DNA of 64,000 nt, from the NCBI GenBank assembly GCA_021292105.1, contig CM037863.1, positions 12,856,546-12,920,545 on the forward strand, read 5' to 3'. Positions 26,452 to 36,671 of the stretch are shown here, in pieces. The number at the start of each line of letters is the position of its first letter. Position 1 is the first letter of the stretch. The notes under the pieces are model-generated. The model was not told where the DNA came from. It saw only the letters and a list, made by a program, of their open reading frames with translations, and made no database searches. Position numbers and translations under genes: made by a program. The DNA comes from Anadara kagoshimensis (Eukaryota; Mollusca; Bivalvia; Arcoida; Arcidae).

Positions 26452-26997
26452 TTACCACGACTCAGTCTGATTGTACCATTCCCGATAACTGTACCATTTT
26501 CTGCAGATGATTTCATCCGGCCAAAATTCTGGTTGCTCAAGCAATGGTCCGTGTTCAGTATACACGTTTATTTTTGCTGATACGCGACCTTTCCTTGCTT
26601 TAAACAACTGTAAGTGTGTGACGTGGATACCTTTACGCGACAAGAAGTTTATAATACCAGTTCTAGTTGTCTGTTCGCCAATACGTGAAACATAATACTT
26701 TGCTATTTTATTTCGTTTAATACCAACAAATATATCTGCTTCCTGTTCAGAGTGTGATTTACTTGGGTATTTTCTATCATTTGTAGCACGCGGTATATGC
26801 GATATGTTGCGTTTACCACTGTTATCGACAATAACTTCTATAGTTGCTTCAGGTTTGTCGGTCAGGTTAATAGGGATGTGAAACGCAGTGACGGTGTTGT
26901 TGCGAACTTCTCTTACTGTTTTGCCTACTTCAATACTAAGTAGGCTATCACTTTCGTGTTTCGATGCACAATTTGAGGATTGTATATAGGTGTACAT
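26452..26997 (-). CDS. LINE ORF1 protein, C-terminal part
   Basis: An open frame of 181 codons lies immediately upstream of ORF2. The N half is polar and unremarkable. The C half, from about residue 105 (KYYVSRIGEQTTRTGIINFL) to residue 172 (DEIICRKWY), resembles the compact RRM-like or esterase-neighbouring domain found at the end of ORF1 in many invertebrate CR1/Jockey-like LINEs, where a WP..I.CRKWY-type ending is common. ORF1 proteins of this group bind element RNA and help form the transposition particle. No zinc finger or PHD motif is present, so the N-terminal part of a usual ORF1 seems to be missing. The stop TAA is at 26454-26452. The function is inferred from position and resemblance only. 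Confidence 0.6.
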   Translation of the reverse strand: MYTYIQSSNCASKHESDSLLSIEVGKTVREVRNNTVTAFHIPINLTDKPEATIEVIVDNSGKRNISHIPRATNDRKYPSKSHSEQEADIFVGIKRNKIAKYYVSRIGEQTTRTGIINFLSRKGIHVTHLQLFKARKGRVSAKINVYTEHGPLLEQPEFWPDEIICRKWYSYREWYNQTESW

Positions 26998-27168
26998 TTT
27001 TTATGTATGTAAAGTTGACCTATTGTTACCTGGCAAGTGAGCCCAGCGGCCCCAAACCCTGACACTGCTTGACCATCCCGTATTCAATGTCTGGAACAAT
27101 AAAAAAGATTAAAAAAGAATATCTTATGTCGATGTTATTCAAAACAGAAACTAAATAAGAGGAAAATG

Positions 27169-27402
27169 GGTAGTGACTGTTTTTTCGCCAAGCACTCGGC
27201 ATTGAGAAATGAAAGTTACGGGTCTTTCGGGTGAGACTTAAAAAACCGAGTTCCCGTGTCACGGTGGGCATGGCCCGTTAAACAATGCCATCAGCGCATG
27301 GCACAGATCAAAATTTCTGCACCTTCGCCTATAGCTAGCGACGTCTCGATATATGTGAAATAATCTTGACTGGGATATAAAACCCTATTAAATCAAATCA
27401 AA
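27169..27402 (+). mobile_element. SINE, 5'-truncated copy
   Basis: The sequence matches the body and tail of the full SINE at 38921: TAGTGACTGTT, TTCGCCAAGCACTCGGCAT, AATGCCATCAGCGCA, then GTGAAATAATCTTGACTG, ending in repeated AAATC units. The tRNA-like head is missing. A further short piece of the same family (TTCGCCAGACACTCGGCAT) lies near 27590-27610. Confidence 0.8.
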
Positions 27403-28040
27403 TTGCTGTCGTAGAGAACGATGGCTGATGTACTTAAGACTGTTTCAAGTTATCCGATAATTTTTTATGATTGTCATAAGTAGGTGTTAAGTATTCGTAA
27501 CCGTTAAGACTCTGTCCTCCGGATATTTCTGATGATACGACTATTTTTCTAACTTCTAATATTGGCAATGGTTATAGCATCCGCTCTTTCCTTCGCCAGA
27601 CACTCGGCATTTTGAAGTTAGAGCAACGGCCAGTGTGTTCAGTGTCAGTATAATGTGAATGACTGAGGTATTTGGTATGCATGTCGCACATTCAAGGTTG
27701 AAAATAATTAAAATTGTTATAATTCTCGCCCAGACTAGTTGAAATAGCGCTGATGGATGCTACCCGGAGCATCTTGTAACTATGAAAAGACGTAATGAAG
27801 AGGTTATAATTATTATATTTGGTAAGTAAGTTGCTGACCAATGTTCATTGAGGACACCAGTATCCATTTACACCGTATCTATATGGGTACCATATTGGCG
27901 CAAAAGGACTTAAGGTTTTTAAAAAGTTCAATGTTGGCGGAAATGTTTTATACTGGCACAAATAGGTTGTGGACGCTAAAATGGCGCAAACGGATTTCGC
28001 CCTTTTCAACACCCTTTTGGTTTTAATATACGAGTATGAT
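27403..28040. other. No recognised feature
   Basis: AT-rich sequence with a short SINE scrap near 27590. No gene or clear repeat is visible otherwise. Confidence 0.5.
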
Positions 28041-28189
28041 CCTCTCTGCTAATTAATGGTCCTTCTTGTCTCTCTTAGACTAAATCTGAGTCAGATAATT
28101 ACACGATTTTCTCTCTAAAATATGTCGATATACGTGTGACTACATTTACTGAACCGATGTTTTCCACCAAACGAGTTGCCGAGTGACCA

Positions 28190-28354
28190 CAAAGGTGTAA
28201 AGGAGACAAGCGGACGAAAAGCTGCCGAGCTGTGAAAAAAACTGCCGAGTTATGGACAACAAGGGGCCGGGATGTAACTGCCGAGCGGCCAAGATGAGCT
28301 GTCGATTCGGCACTAATTCGACACTAAAGTGTTAAACTTTCGACAGGCCTGTAC
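28190..28354 (+). mobile_element. Family A inverted-repeat element, right half
   Basis: Only the right end is clear: CTGCCGAGCGGCC, then GATTCGGCACTAATTCG, then GTGTTAAACTTTCGACAGGC and CTGTAC. The left inverted repeat is missing. The preceding 150 bases resemble those before the right end at 29636, so these two copies share a longer flank. Confidence 0.7.
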
Positions 28355-28892
28355 AAATTTTATTTTTTAAATCCAATCAAACCCGCCATACCTTTTTCTG
28401 CTACGGGGCTGCGTGTGGTCAATTAGAAGAACCTTAATGTCAGAATTTTAGGTATATATTGAACACAATAACTTTACACACTTTTCCATTTGTTCAGACT
28501 GTCGAAAACTTATTCACATGTGTTTGTGATGTGTATGTTCATTCGTGCACCTATTTCTCTTATGTAAACTATAATGTATAACTCTGTTTCTGTCTTTTAT
28601 CTCTTATTATTATTTTATTAAGAGACTTTTGTTAGACATATAAGTTACTTACAGTACAGGCCTGTCGAAAGTTTAACACCGAGCTGACGAAAAGAAGCCG
28701 AAACTCGGCTGCCGAGGGGCCGATCGACCTGTAGACAGTTAGTGGCCGAAAAGCTGCCGACTCTCGGCTATTCGGCAACTAGAATTGTCCACAGCTCGGC
28801 AACTCATTCGGCTCCTCGGCACTTTGATATGCCCACAGCTCGGCAGCTCATTCGGTTATTACCAGGACTTTAAGTGTATAATAAAGAATGAT

Positions 28893-28894
28893 AA

Positions 28895-28945
<51 letters not shown>
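28893..28945. repeat. (AATA)n microsatellite
   Basis: About 13 AATA units. Confidence 0.95.
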
Positions 28946-29007
28946 GTTAAAGGAACGATAGAGTACATGTACCTGATTATTTCCAGATTTTTTTTTATCT
29001 TTTAAGT

Positions 29008-29014
29008 AAATAGA

Positions 29015-29053
<39 letters not shown>

Positions 29054-29070
29054 AATAAATAAATAAATAA
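29008..29070. repeat. (AATA)n microsatellite
   Basis: About 15 AATA units with one slip. Confidence 0.95.
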
Positions 29071-29636
29071 AATGGACAACGGAGAACCTGATTATTTTCA
29101 TAATTTCCTATATCTTTAATATTCCATTATATAGCGGGATTTAAAAAATGTCTACTTTCATCGCAGTAGCTAAAGGATGCTGTAAGTCCTTAAATGTCTG
29201 AAACAGGTAAACGTCAGGTGTCATAATCCTAATCTGTTTATCCGCTGTCATCATCCGATACCTGGCTTCAATACACGACATTCAACACCTTTTCGGCGTT
29301 CACTGACACATTTGGTATAATTATATATAATATACGAATATTATCCCTTTTGCTGATAGATTTTGTCCTACTAATCCTCCAGAGTTAGATAATTTCACGA
29401 TTTTCTCTCCAAAATATGACGATATACAAATGTGCGTATGACTGCAGTTAACAGGGAATCGAGTGGCCGAAAAGGTGCCGAGGAGCCGAGCGGCCGAAAA
29501 GTTGCCGAGCTGTGGACAGCAGCTGCCGCAAAGGTGCCGAGTATAGACAACGAGGGGCCGAGATGTAATTGCCCAGCAGCCGAGATGAGTCGATTCGGCA
29601 CTAATTCGGCACTAAACTTTCGACAGGCCTGTACTG

Positions 29637-30107
29637 TTACAGTAAATAATTAATGTAAAGAGGACAGAGTATTGACTGATTCATACCATGATAATGTGAC
29701 TGGAAGTGGTATTCTTATCTGTGGCATACTGACTTGGTGAGTTAGCACCAAAACATAAAGAGGCCCTGTACAAGGCAGACCATAAATACACTAACACGTC
29801 TCACGCATACATGGGCTTGTTCTTAGTTTAATAACCTTGCTTAGTTGGAAAATTGCTGATGCAACGTCAACCAAAATATATGTCAACCATCGAGATGAGT
29901 ATCTTCAAACCTTACTGGCTGACAGTAAACTTCCATACAAGAAAATAAATAAATTATACAGAATCAATAGTATTCCAATATGTAAATAAAATCACTTACT
30001 CGCTCCATGTAATTTTAATAATTAATAATTCTATGATTAACGGAAAAGTGCCGATTTATTTACAATATGATTGTTTTTGTTTTTTCCATTGCATCTATTT
30101 TTAACAT
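29637..30107. other. No recognised feature
   Basis: AT-rich sequence. No gene, repeat end or RNA motif was recognised. Confidence 0.5.
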
Positions 30108-30490
30108 ATCCGACCTAAAGACATATATGTTATTTTTAGAATCCGACTTTAGCAGATGTTAAAATACGCCTTTATGACTATTTCGTGGGAACACTTTTGG
30201 TAGTGTAAAACATGATATAAAGTCGTACTAAGATATAGAACATATACGACCCTAAAACGTAAAGTCGGATTTCTATATATGTCTTAAAGTAGGATTGTTG
30301 TGATTTCAATTAGTAATCATCATAATTACTCCATATTTTTATCTTTATCAGATAGGTCCTCCTTACAATAAACGATGTACGTATTAACCATTATATATAA
30401 ATAACCATTAACGTCAAAATCAACAAGTTTCTAACAGTACGACTTTATATCATGTTTTACACTACTTCTAAACAGTACGACTTTATATCA
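30108..30490. mobile_element. Hairpin element with 28-bp perfect inverted repeats
   Basis: 30201-30228 (TAGTGTAAAACATGATATAA plus AGTCGTAC) is the exact reverse complement of 30438-30465. Inside and beside these arms are further inverted pieces: AATCCGACTTTA near 30140 against TAAAGTCGGATT near 30262, and a second GTACGACTTTATATCA at 30475. It looks like a nonautonomous inverted-repeat element, with family unknown. Confidence 0.6.
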
Positions 30491-30499
30491 CAAATATGA

Positions 30500-30500
<1 letters not shown>

Positions 30501-30532
<32 letters not shown>
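30501..30532. repeat. (TA)n microsatellite
   Basis: Sixteen TA units. Confidence 0.95.
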
Positions 30533-30535
<3 letters not shown>

Positions 30536-31441
30536 TGTATATCGTATATTATGGTTCACGCCCGGTCAAGCGTAACGGTTCTAACATTATAATTTTTCGT
30601 ATCAAATTACGCATCTATTTGATTATACCATTGATATATACTCGATAAATTGATAATATCCGGCGATTGATCTTTGACAAATGGGCACGATTTAACCCAT
30701 TCCTACAGAATTTAATTTATTTTTCATTACTGGGAAACTATTTCAGGGCTGTCAATGATATAACGCACCAGCTTACTCACCAAAGCGCCTCTTACGGTCT
30801 TAGATTCAGACTAAAAAAATGAAATTTGTCAGTTGCAAAAGATTCGTGGTTGTCTTCGGGCACTCAGCTCCCTTCGCCATCCAAGAACTGGCAGCTGCCT
30901 AGATTTTCAAGTGCTGGAGCGTACAACATTATCACCTCACTCAACACGTATACATCCTAATATGAGAAGGTAGGTAATTTTCTAGGAGCACTCCGGTTTT
31001 CCCATAATCCATAAATGACCGCCAATAATATTGTCTGGAAAACCATTACTCAACTTAATAAGTACGGGTACCTTTATGAGAAATACTGTCCGTACGTTTG
31101 CTGAAGGCCTGTAGTTCCTTGGAGCATTCAGGTTTCCTCTAAGGGACTGTCTGTTTCAATAAGTGAAAGAAACTGTTGCATCGTTTTACGCGGGAACGTT
31201 AAGTCAGACTTAACACTACTCCTACTTTTACGTTACATCGTCAAAACTACTAGTGAAGAGTCTTACAAAGAGACAAAACAGCCGAATTAAGTCATAAATA
31301 GAAAAACCAAGCCAGGTTTAGTCCAATTCGATTAATGTCAATAAATATTTCAGCGGATGATTTCCAGAATTTGTTTTATTAATTGAGAAATGTATATAAC
31401 GTGTAACACATATTTTACTATGGCGCTGCTTATCTTCAATT
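30533..31441. other. No recognised feature
   Basis: No gene or known repeat was seen. Confidence 0.5.
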
Positions 31442-31650
31442 CAGTACAGATGTATTGAAAGTTTAACACTGATCTAACTTAAAAGCAGTCTTTACTTTTT
31501 TGTCAAGGGACCATGATATGGATAGCGCCGAAAAACTGCAAAGAGATAGATTCAGCTCCCAAAATAGAGCTAACTACAGGCCACGATGAGCTGCCGATTC
31601 ATCGGTGCTAATTCGTTAGCTTAGTGTTAAACTTTTGACTGGTCTGTACA
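31442..31650 (+). mobile_element. Family A element
   Basis: The left end CAGTACAGATGTATTGAAAG and right end CTTTTGACTGGTCTGTAC are diverged inverted repeats. The interior holds GCCGATTCATCGG and ATTCGTTAGCTTAGTG. It is near the usual 200-240 bp length. Confidence 0.8.
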
Positions 31651-31754
31651 TAATGAAGCTGTGCATATGGAAATCAACTATGGTTTATACCACGTAATTT
31701 TTGCGGTAATTTTTTGGTTGCATATGGTTAGGATCGATTAGCAATGGCGTACCT

Positions 31755-31776
31755 ATTATATATATATATATATTAT
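31755..31776. repeat. (TA)n microsatellite
   Basis: About 11 TA units. Confidence 0.9.
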
Positions 31777-31846
31777 GCAATGATAGGAAGGGCGTTTTCT
31801 TTTCTTATGGCGGTGCCAGGATCTTAAATTAAAACTAGAAAAAACT

Positions 31847-32098
31847 GTGAGCCACAAGCTCACAAAAAACACCCCCGCTCCCAAAAATCCATCGGATCAA
31901 ATTTTTAAATAGGAGATGCACATCTACATTATATCATAAAGATTGTGTGAAAGTTTCATGAAAATCCATTGAAGGGTTTAGGAGGAGTTGGGGGTAAGAG
32001 ATAGGTACCCTAAGGTGTGACAGAAGGACGGAAGGACGGACGGACTCACGGACGGACACCCTATCAATATACCCCTACTTTTTAAGCGGGGGGTATAA
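31847..32098 (+). repeat. Dispersed repeat with hairpin start and GACGGACG tract
   Basis: It begins with the hairpin GTGAGC-CACAA-GCTCAC (31847-31863) and then CACCCCCGCTCCC. It contains TTTCATGAAAATCCATTGAA and GGTTTAGGAGGAGTTG, then a GGACGGACGG tract, and ends TACCCCTACTTT and AAGCGGGGGGTATAA. The ends are partly inverted (CACCCCCGCT and AGCGGGGGGT). Repeats of this design are familiar from bivalve genomes; the family name is not known to me. Confidence 0.65.
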
Positions 32099-32229
32099 TA
32101 AGTTACATATTTTTATACCAACGTCGGGCATCAATAAATAGTAAAATAACAAGCACAGAACAAGCGGCTATCTTTTAACTCCGTATGCCATAATGTTCAG
32201 AGATAACAGAGTCCGGACATTATTAGGCA

Positions 32230-32830
32230 TCATCATTGTCAACTAATGAAGTCCAAAGATTGAGGCTCTAGTCAAGAAGTCGTTTTGGTATTTCAAAATA
32301 AAATTATTCTCAAATTAAACGACTGTATTTGACTTCTCGTCTAAAGCCTCAATCATTAGTCTCATTAGGCACTGAAATTGTCAATGCGCAAGGAAGTCCG
32401 GACTTCATTAGGCGTCTAAACTTCATTAGGCGTTGTAATTTCAACGCCTTATGGAGGTCTGAACCTCATTAGGCGTTGTAATTTCGACGCCTTATGAAGT
32501 CCGGACTTCACTAGGCGTCTAAACTTCACGAGACGTAATTTCGACGCCTTATGGAGGCCACACGTCATTAGGCGTCTAAACTTCATTAGGCGATGTAATT
32601 TCGACGCCTTATGGAGGCCACACTTCATTAGGCGTCTAAACTTCATTAGGCGTTGTAATTTCGACGCCTTATGGAGGTCTGAACTTCATTAGGCGTTGTG
32701 ATTTCGAGCCTTATGAAGTCCGGACTTCACTAGGCGTCTGAACTTCATTAGGCATTGTAATTTCGACGCCTTATGGAGGCCACATTTCATTAGGCGTCTG
32801 AACGTCATTATACGTTGGACTTCATATAAT
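32230..32830. repeat. Hairpin element joined to a 60-bp minisatellite
   Basis: A foldback of about 90 bp (32260-32352) has arms TGAGGCTCTAGTCAAGAAGTC and its near complement GACTTCTCGTCTAAAGCCTCA. It is followed by about seven degenerate units of about 60 bp built on CTTCATTAGGCG and AATTTCGACGCCTTATGGAG. The same pairing of foldback and minisatellite occurs inverted at 39846-40165. Confidence 0.75.
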
Positions 32831-33257
32831 TAGGAGTTGCTACACGAGCGTTAATTTACGCACACGTGTCCTCTGCACATAGTGAAGCATCACTATGACA
32901 GTTTGATTACAATAAGAATGCTATTTAAGTCTCATTGCCCATATATGACAAAAATATTTTACTCTATTTTACATAACTTGTAAGATATTTCAGTTAAGAC
33001 ATTGACCTATAATCAACAACCTCCTGACTTTGACAATTACAGACATACCTACATATAATTAACTAATTGATGTGGTTAATTTTACATGCAGACATGTTTC
33101 ATTTTTATGTTTAATGCGTTCTGTCAAAAACTACAGTATAACTTGTTCCCGGAGTTATGTAATTCCGACCAACATCGTCATTTAACAACTAAATTTTCTA
33201 GTTTTCTTTTCATTTCTCCAAATAATGTATCATTTATACATCTGAATAGGAATGGTT
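32831..33257. other. No recognised feature
   Basis: No gene or repeat was recognised. Confidence 0.5.
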
Positions 33258-33321
33258 CCACGTACGTGTACACGTAATAGTTTTACGTGGCCACGTAAAA
33301 GCTATACGTACGCACGTGTAT
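33258..33321. repeat. ACGTG-rich imperfect palindrome
   Basis: The arms meet at TTTTACGTGGCCACGTAAAA, an exact 20-bp palindrome centred at 33290/33291, and extend imperfectly to CACGTACGTG on one side and CGTACGCACGTG on the other. At least six ACGTG or CACGT motifs fall within 64 bp. Confidence 0.75.
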
Positions 33322-33396
33322 TTTTTATGTATGGCGTCTTTCAGCCACCGTAGAAAGGAAATCACTTGATGCCAAATTTGAATTTGAAACGCAGGA

Positions 33397-33622
33397 TTTT
33401 TATTGATTTAATGGTATTTTACGTCCCAGTCAAGAATATTTCAATTATATAGAAGTGGAAGAAATTATGACTTACAGTGCGCTCATGACAGTGTGCATGG
33501 AGGGTTCCTTAAACGTGCTACGACTGCCGTGGCACGGAACTTCGCTTTCAAATGACCCCGTGACTTTCATTTCTAAATGACGAGAACTTGGCGAAAGAAC
33601 AGCCATCGTATTGGTCAGAGTT
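33397..33622 (-). mobile_element. SINE, 5'-truncated diverged copy
   Basis: On the minus strand it reads TTCTTTCGCCAAGTTCTCG, GAAATGAAAGTCACGGG, and later GAAATATTCTTGACTGGGAC followed by ATTAAATCAAT. This is the body and tail of the SINE at 38921. The tRNA-like head is absent. Confidence 0.7.
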
Positions 33623-34110
33623 TGAAAACAGTTAACATTACAACTGACAGATTTTAATTTAGCTATTATACCAATTTTGATTCTAGACAAATTCGAATGA
33701 ATACAGTTTTACTACAATATGTGTGGGTGTCAATAGACTTTTGTTGCCTTTGTGTAACAATTCGGTACCGAAGTTGTGAAACACACGACAGTAAAATAGA
33801 AAATTATAATATTTTGTAAAAACTACAGGTTTTCAATAGGCGTTTGTTGCCTTTGTGTTACAATTTAATACCGTAGTTGTAAAACATAGGATACTAAAAT
33901 CGGAATTACACAATTCTGACATGATTTGTGAGATTTTAGTAGAGTTTTAAGAGAAAACACATACGCAATCGATAGGAAATTTCAGGATTAGATTGGTCGT
34001 TAAACAGTACAGACCTGTCGAAAGTTTAACACTTGGTAATGAAAAGGAGTTGAAACCCGGTTGCAGAGTGACCTGAATTTGGATAGCCAACGACAGGTAA
34101 GCTGCAGGCT

Positions 34111-34350
34111 TCAGTTTCACAATTATTCCTTAACTAAGATTTTTCTTAACTTAATTTTCGCAATATTTAGAAATCTCTGGTTGTACATTTTTGACAAAAC
34201 TGAATGTAGATGTTCTTAGTATGAATTGATCTTCAATGTGGCACCTTCAATTCTTAAATATCTGAACAATTCACAAAACTATTAAGATATGAAATTTGTC
34301 AGATTTAACTTAAGGAAAATCTTCGTTAAGGAATGATTGTCAAACTGGGC
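34111..34350. mobile_element. Family C inverted-repeat element
   Basis: Left end CAGTTTCACAATTATTCC, then TTAACTAAGATTTTTCTTAA. Right end TTAACTTAAGGAAAATCTTC and GGAATGATTGTCAAACTGGG. The long arms mirror each other. The same structure is seen at 51209-51467. Confidence 0.78.
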
Positions 34351-34366
34351 ATATATATATACCAAA

Positions 34367-34640
34367 AACAATCATACTAATCCATGTCCGAATCACTATC
34401 CAGAAGCAAAGTAAAAACTTTGGAACTGACGTAAAAACTTTGGAACTGACAAGTTAGGTTATACACGTGAACTTCCACCAGAGAAGTGAGACCGGGTGCT
34501 CCGGAATGGGTACGCGCCTCCTGTTTAGTAAGCTACACCCGCCACGTGTGTAATCAAAATTGTATGAAAGGAACATGGTACTATGGGACGTCAAATCTAT
34601 CCAGGGCAATCCTGGACACAGAGACATCAAATTTATCAAC
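34367..34640 (-). repeat. Dispersed repeat D
   Basis: Reverse-oriented copy. On the minus strand it reads CACACGTGTGGCGGGTGTAG, then CACCCGGTCTCACTTCTCTG, then TTCGGACATGGATTAGTATG. The short piece GTAAAAACTTTGGAACTGAC is duplicated in tandem. Confidence 0.75.
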
Positions 34641-35339
34641 AATACTGTGATGACGGCCATAAAACTTTTTGAGGGCCTTGATAAGCCTAGGCTATATAGT
34701 AGACAGCAGATACTGGAGTATAACTAGTACTAACGAGGGACGAGATGAGCAGCCGATTCGGAACTAATTTAATTAGCTGAGTGTTAAATTTCTGACATGC
34801 CTGTACTGTACATCATGAAATCGATTACTGAGTAAACAATTGGTTAATTCTATTTCTGGAAAATCGTTACCTGGTAACCAGGATATGTAACTCAATCTAA
34901 ATGTCACTTCCTTTGTAGCAAGGCCATAATTTATACCATTAAACACCGAGACAAAAAACTCCACTTTCGTTTTTATCTTTATTTTATACTGACAGTGTAG
35001 GCGTTTTAAAAGAACGAAAACACAACCATCGCTATGCACATACAGGCTTAAGTGTCCAAATTCAAGGCGTTTTTTATGGTGCTTCATTACGACGGCGACA
35101 TTGTGTACCTATGGTCACTGTGCGTATTGTCATCCATCGACGGTGGTAATATGTGCCGAAATGAACCTTTATTTTTCCTGTAGAATTGGCCAAACATTGA
35201 CCCGGATGCCAGAATACAGGCAATTTCTTGATTTCTTTGACACATTTTCTGGGAATATGTCGTGCTTAAAACACATGGATATTGCAGGCCTAGGTTTATC
35301 AAGGTCCTTACAAAGATTTAGGGTCGTCATTACAATATA

Positions 35340-35660
35340 TTTGATAAGTATGATGTCTCCGTATCCAAAATTACCCTGGATATCATTGACGTTCCATAGT
35401 TCCATGTTCCTTTCATTCTCAATTTTAATTACACACGTTGTGGGTCTAGCTAAATACACAGGAGTTGCTTACCTTTCCGGAACACCCAGTCTCACTTCCC
35501 TGATGGAAAATCACGTATTTAACTTAACTTGCCAGTTTCAAAGTTTTACTTTGCTTTCGGATTATGAATTTGGGCATCGATTAGTATGTTTGTTTAATCT
35601 TTTTGAATTGTGATTTGGACATGGATTAGTATGTTTCCTTTTTATTAATAGATACATTAT
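35340..35660 (+). repeat. Dispersed repeat D, long copy
   Basis: From ATGTCTCCGTATCC through TTCCATGTTCCTTTCATTC, ACACCCAGTCTCACTTCCCT, to CATCGATTAGTATG. Open frames crossing it are repeat translations. Confidence 0.75.
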
Positions 35661-36034
35661 TTGATTTTGATTAAAGCAAGGTAAGTTGAACTGATGTCAT
35701 ACAATTTTGTCATTATATTAAGGGTCCGTCAATTAAACAAAATTTTGTTACTACGTCCATTAATTATATGACATATGCTGAAAGCTGTACATTAAATGCA
35801 CTAGTATTTTACAACGTTTTTCAATTAGTGTTCCATGTTGCTTTTGATCTACGGGGTTCTCATAGTACTTAATGAACAAGCCTCGGTTAATGAAGATATG
35901 AAATGACATAAGTTTTTTTTTCCATACCGGTTTGGTTGCGCCCTAGGCTTACTTTGTTCGTCCGTTCTTGGATGGTGAAGAAAACCAGAGTGTCCCAGAA
36001 AACCACTAACCTCCGAAAGCGTGAGCTTTAGACC

Positions 36035-36041
<7 letters not shown>
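35661..36041. other. Mostly unrecognised; short GAAAACC repeat
   Basis: At 35960-36010 there is a short motif, TTGGATGGTGAAGAAAACCA then CCCAGAAAACCAC. It recurs diverged at 38766-38810, 47868-47915 and 56448-56490. Otherwise nothing is recognised. Confidence 0.5.
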
Positions 36042-36111
<70 letters not shown>

Positions 36112-36118
36112 GAGTTAG
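36042..36118. repeat. (GA)n microsatellite
   Basis: About 38 GA units with two substitutions. Confidence 0.97.
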
Positions 36119-36660
36119 AGAGATATCAACTTATGAATATTTGATTTTTATTCTATCAATTAAAATTTAAAATTTTTAAAATTTAATATTCTTCACGAAA
36201 CAAACATTTCCAGAACACGCTTCAAATCTGTCGTAGATTGAAGGTTGGTTAAATAGTCTGACAGTTTGGTTAAAATTGTTGTAATTTAATAGACATATCA
36301 TCAAACTTAAGCGTATTGTTTTGAAAAAATGATTAAAAAATAAAACTTTTATTGATTTTTAATTAATGTTTATAATTTGGTAAAGAACAGCTGCGCCTAG
36401 AATGTTAACCGATAGATTCCGATGTACATAGGCGTAGAAATAACAAGATTATAGAGTTTTAAAACCATTTACAGGATTGATTAAATAAATGAATTATGGC
36501 TTAAATAGCTGTGTTTATGTTTAGCTTAGATGACAAATATTTTTAAAATGGCAAAAAGATAACTTACCTGTTTAGATATCTCATGCACATGCCTTGCATT
36601 TCCTCCATACTGTATCAGTGCATTTGATCATGATATACACCTTCCGTACCGTTTAGACTT
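36119..36660. other. No recognised feature
   Basis: AT-rich sequence without a recognised gene or repeat. Confidence 0.5.
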
Positions 36661-36671
36661 AATGTGAACTT

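Larger units (their letters stand above)
23100..27030 (-). mobile_element. APE-type non-LTR retrotransposon (LINE), nearly full coding length
   Basis: On the minus strand the order is ORF1 (26997-26452), a 60-bp gap, then ORF2 (from 26391) with an apurinic-type endonuclease, a reverse transcriptase and a C-terminal region reaching about 23148. This order and the motifs are those of the CR1/Jockey/I group; I cannot assign the clade. ORF1 looks short at its N end, so the 5' end may be truncated. The last third of ORF2 is spread over several frames, so this copy is dead. A single 722-codon frame without a stop suggests that it is fairly young. No clear target duplication or tail could be placed, so the ends are approximate. 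Confidence 0.88.
28652..29636 (+). mobile_element. Family A element, expanded copy (985 bp)
   Basis: The left end CAGTACAGGCCTGTCGAAAG and the right end CTTTCGACAGGCCTGTACTG are exact reverse complements, and TTA flanks both sides. The interior is about four times the usual length. It is dense in GCCGA and TCGGC motifs and encloses two AATA microsatellites. Confidence 0.8.
34005..34808 (+). mobile_element. Family A element with nested insertions
   Basis: Ends CAGTACAGACCTGTCGAAAG and a diverged CTGACATGCCTGTACTG. The element is 804 bp because a family C element (34111-34350) and a dispersed repeat D copy (34367-34640) lie inside it. Confidence 0.8.

Noticed and set aside
28859-29101. 80-codon minus-strand frame rich in LFIY
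   Set aside because: Translation of AATA microsatellites.
32449-32646. 65-codon minus-strand frame with repeated KFRRLMKCGLHKASK
   Set aside because: Translation of the 60-bp minisatellite.
35101-35613. 170-codon plus-strand frame
   Set aside because: Its second half lies in dispersed repeat D, and the first half overlaps antisense frames without family motifs.
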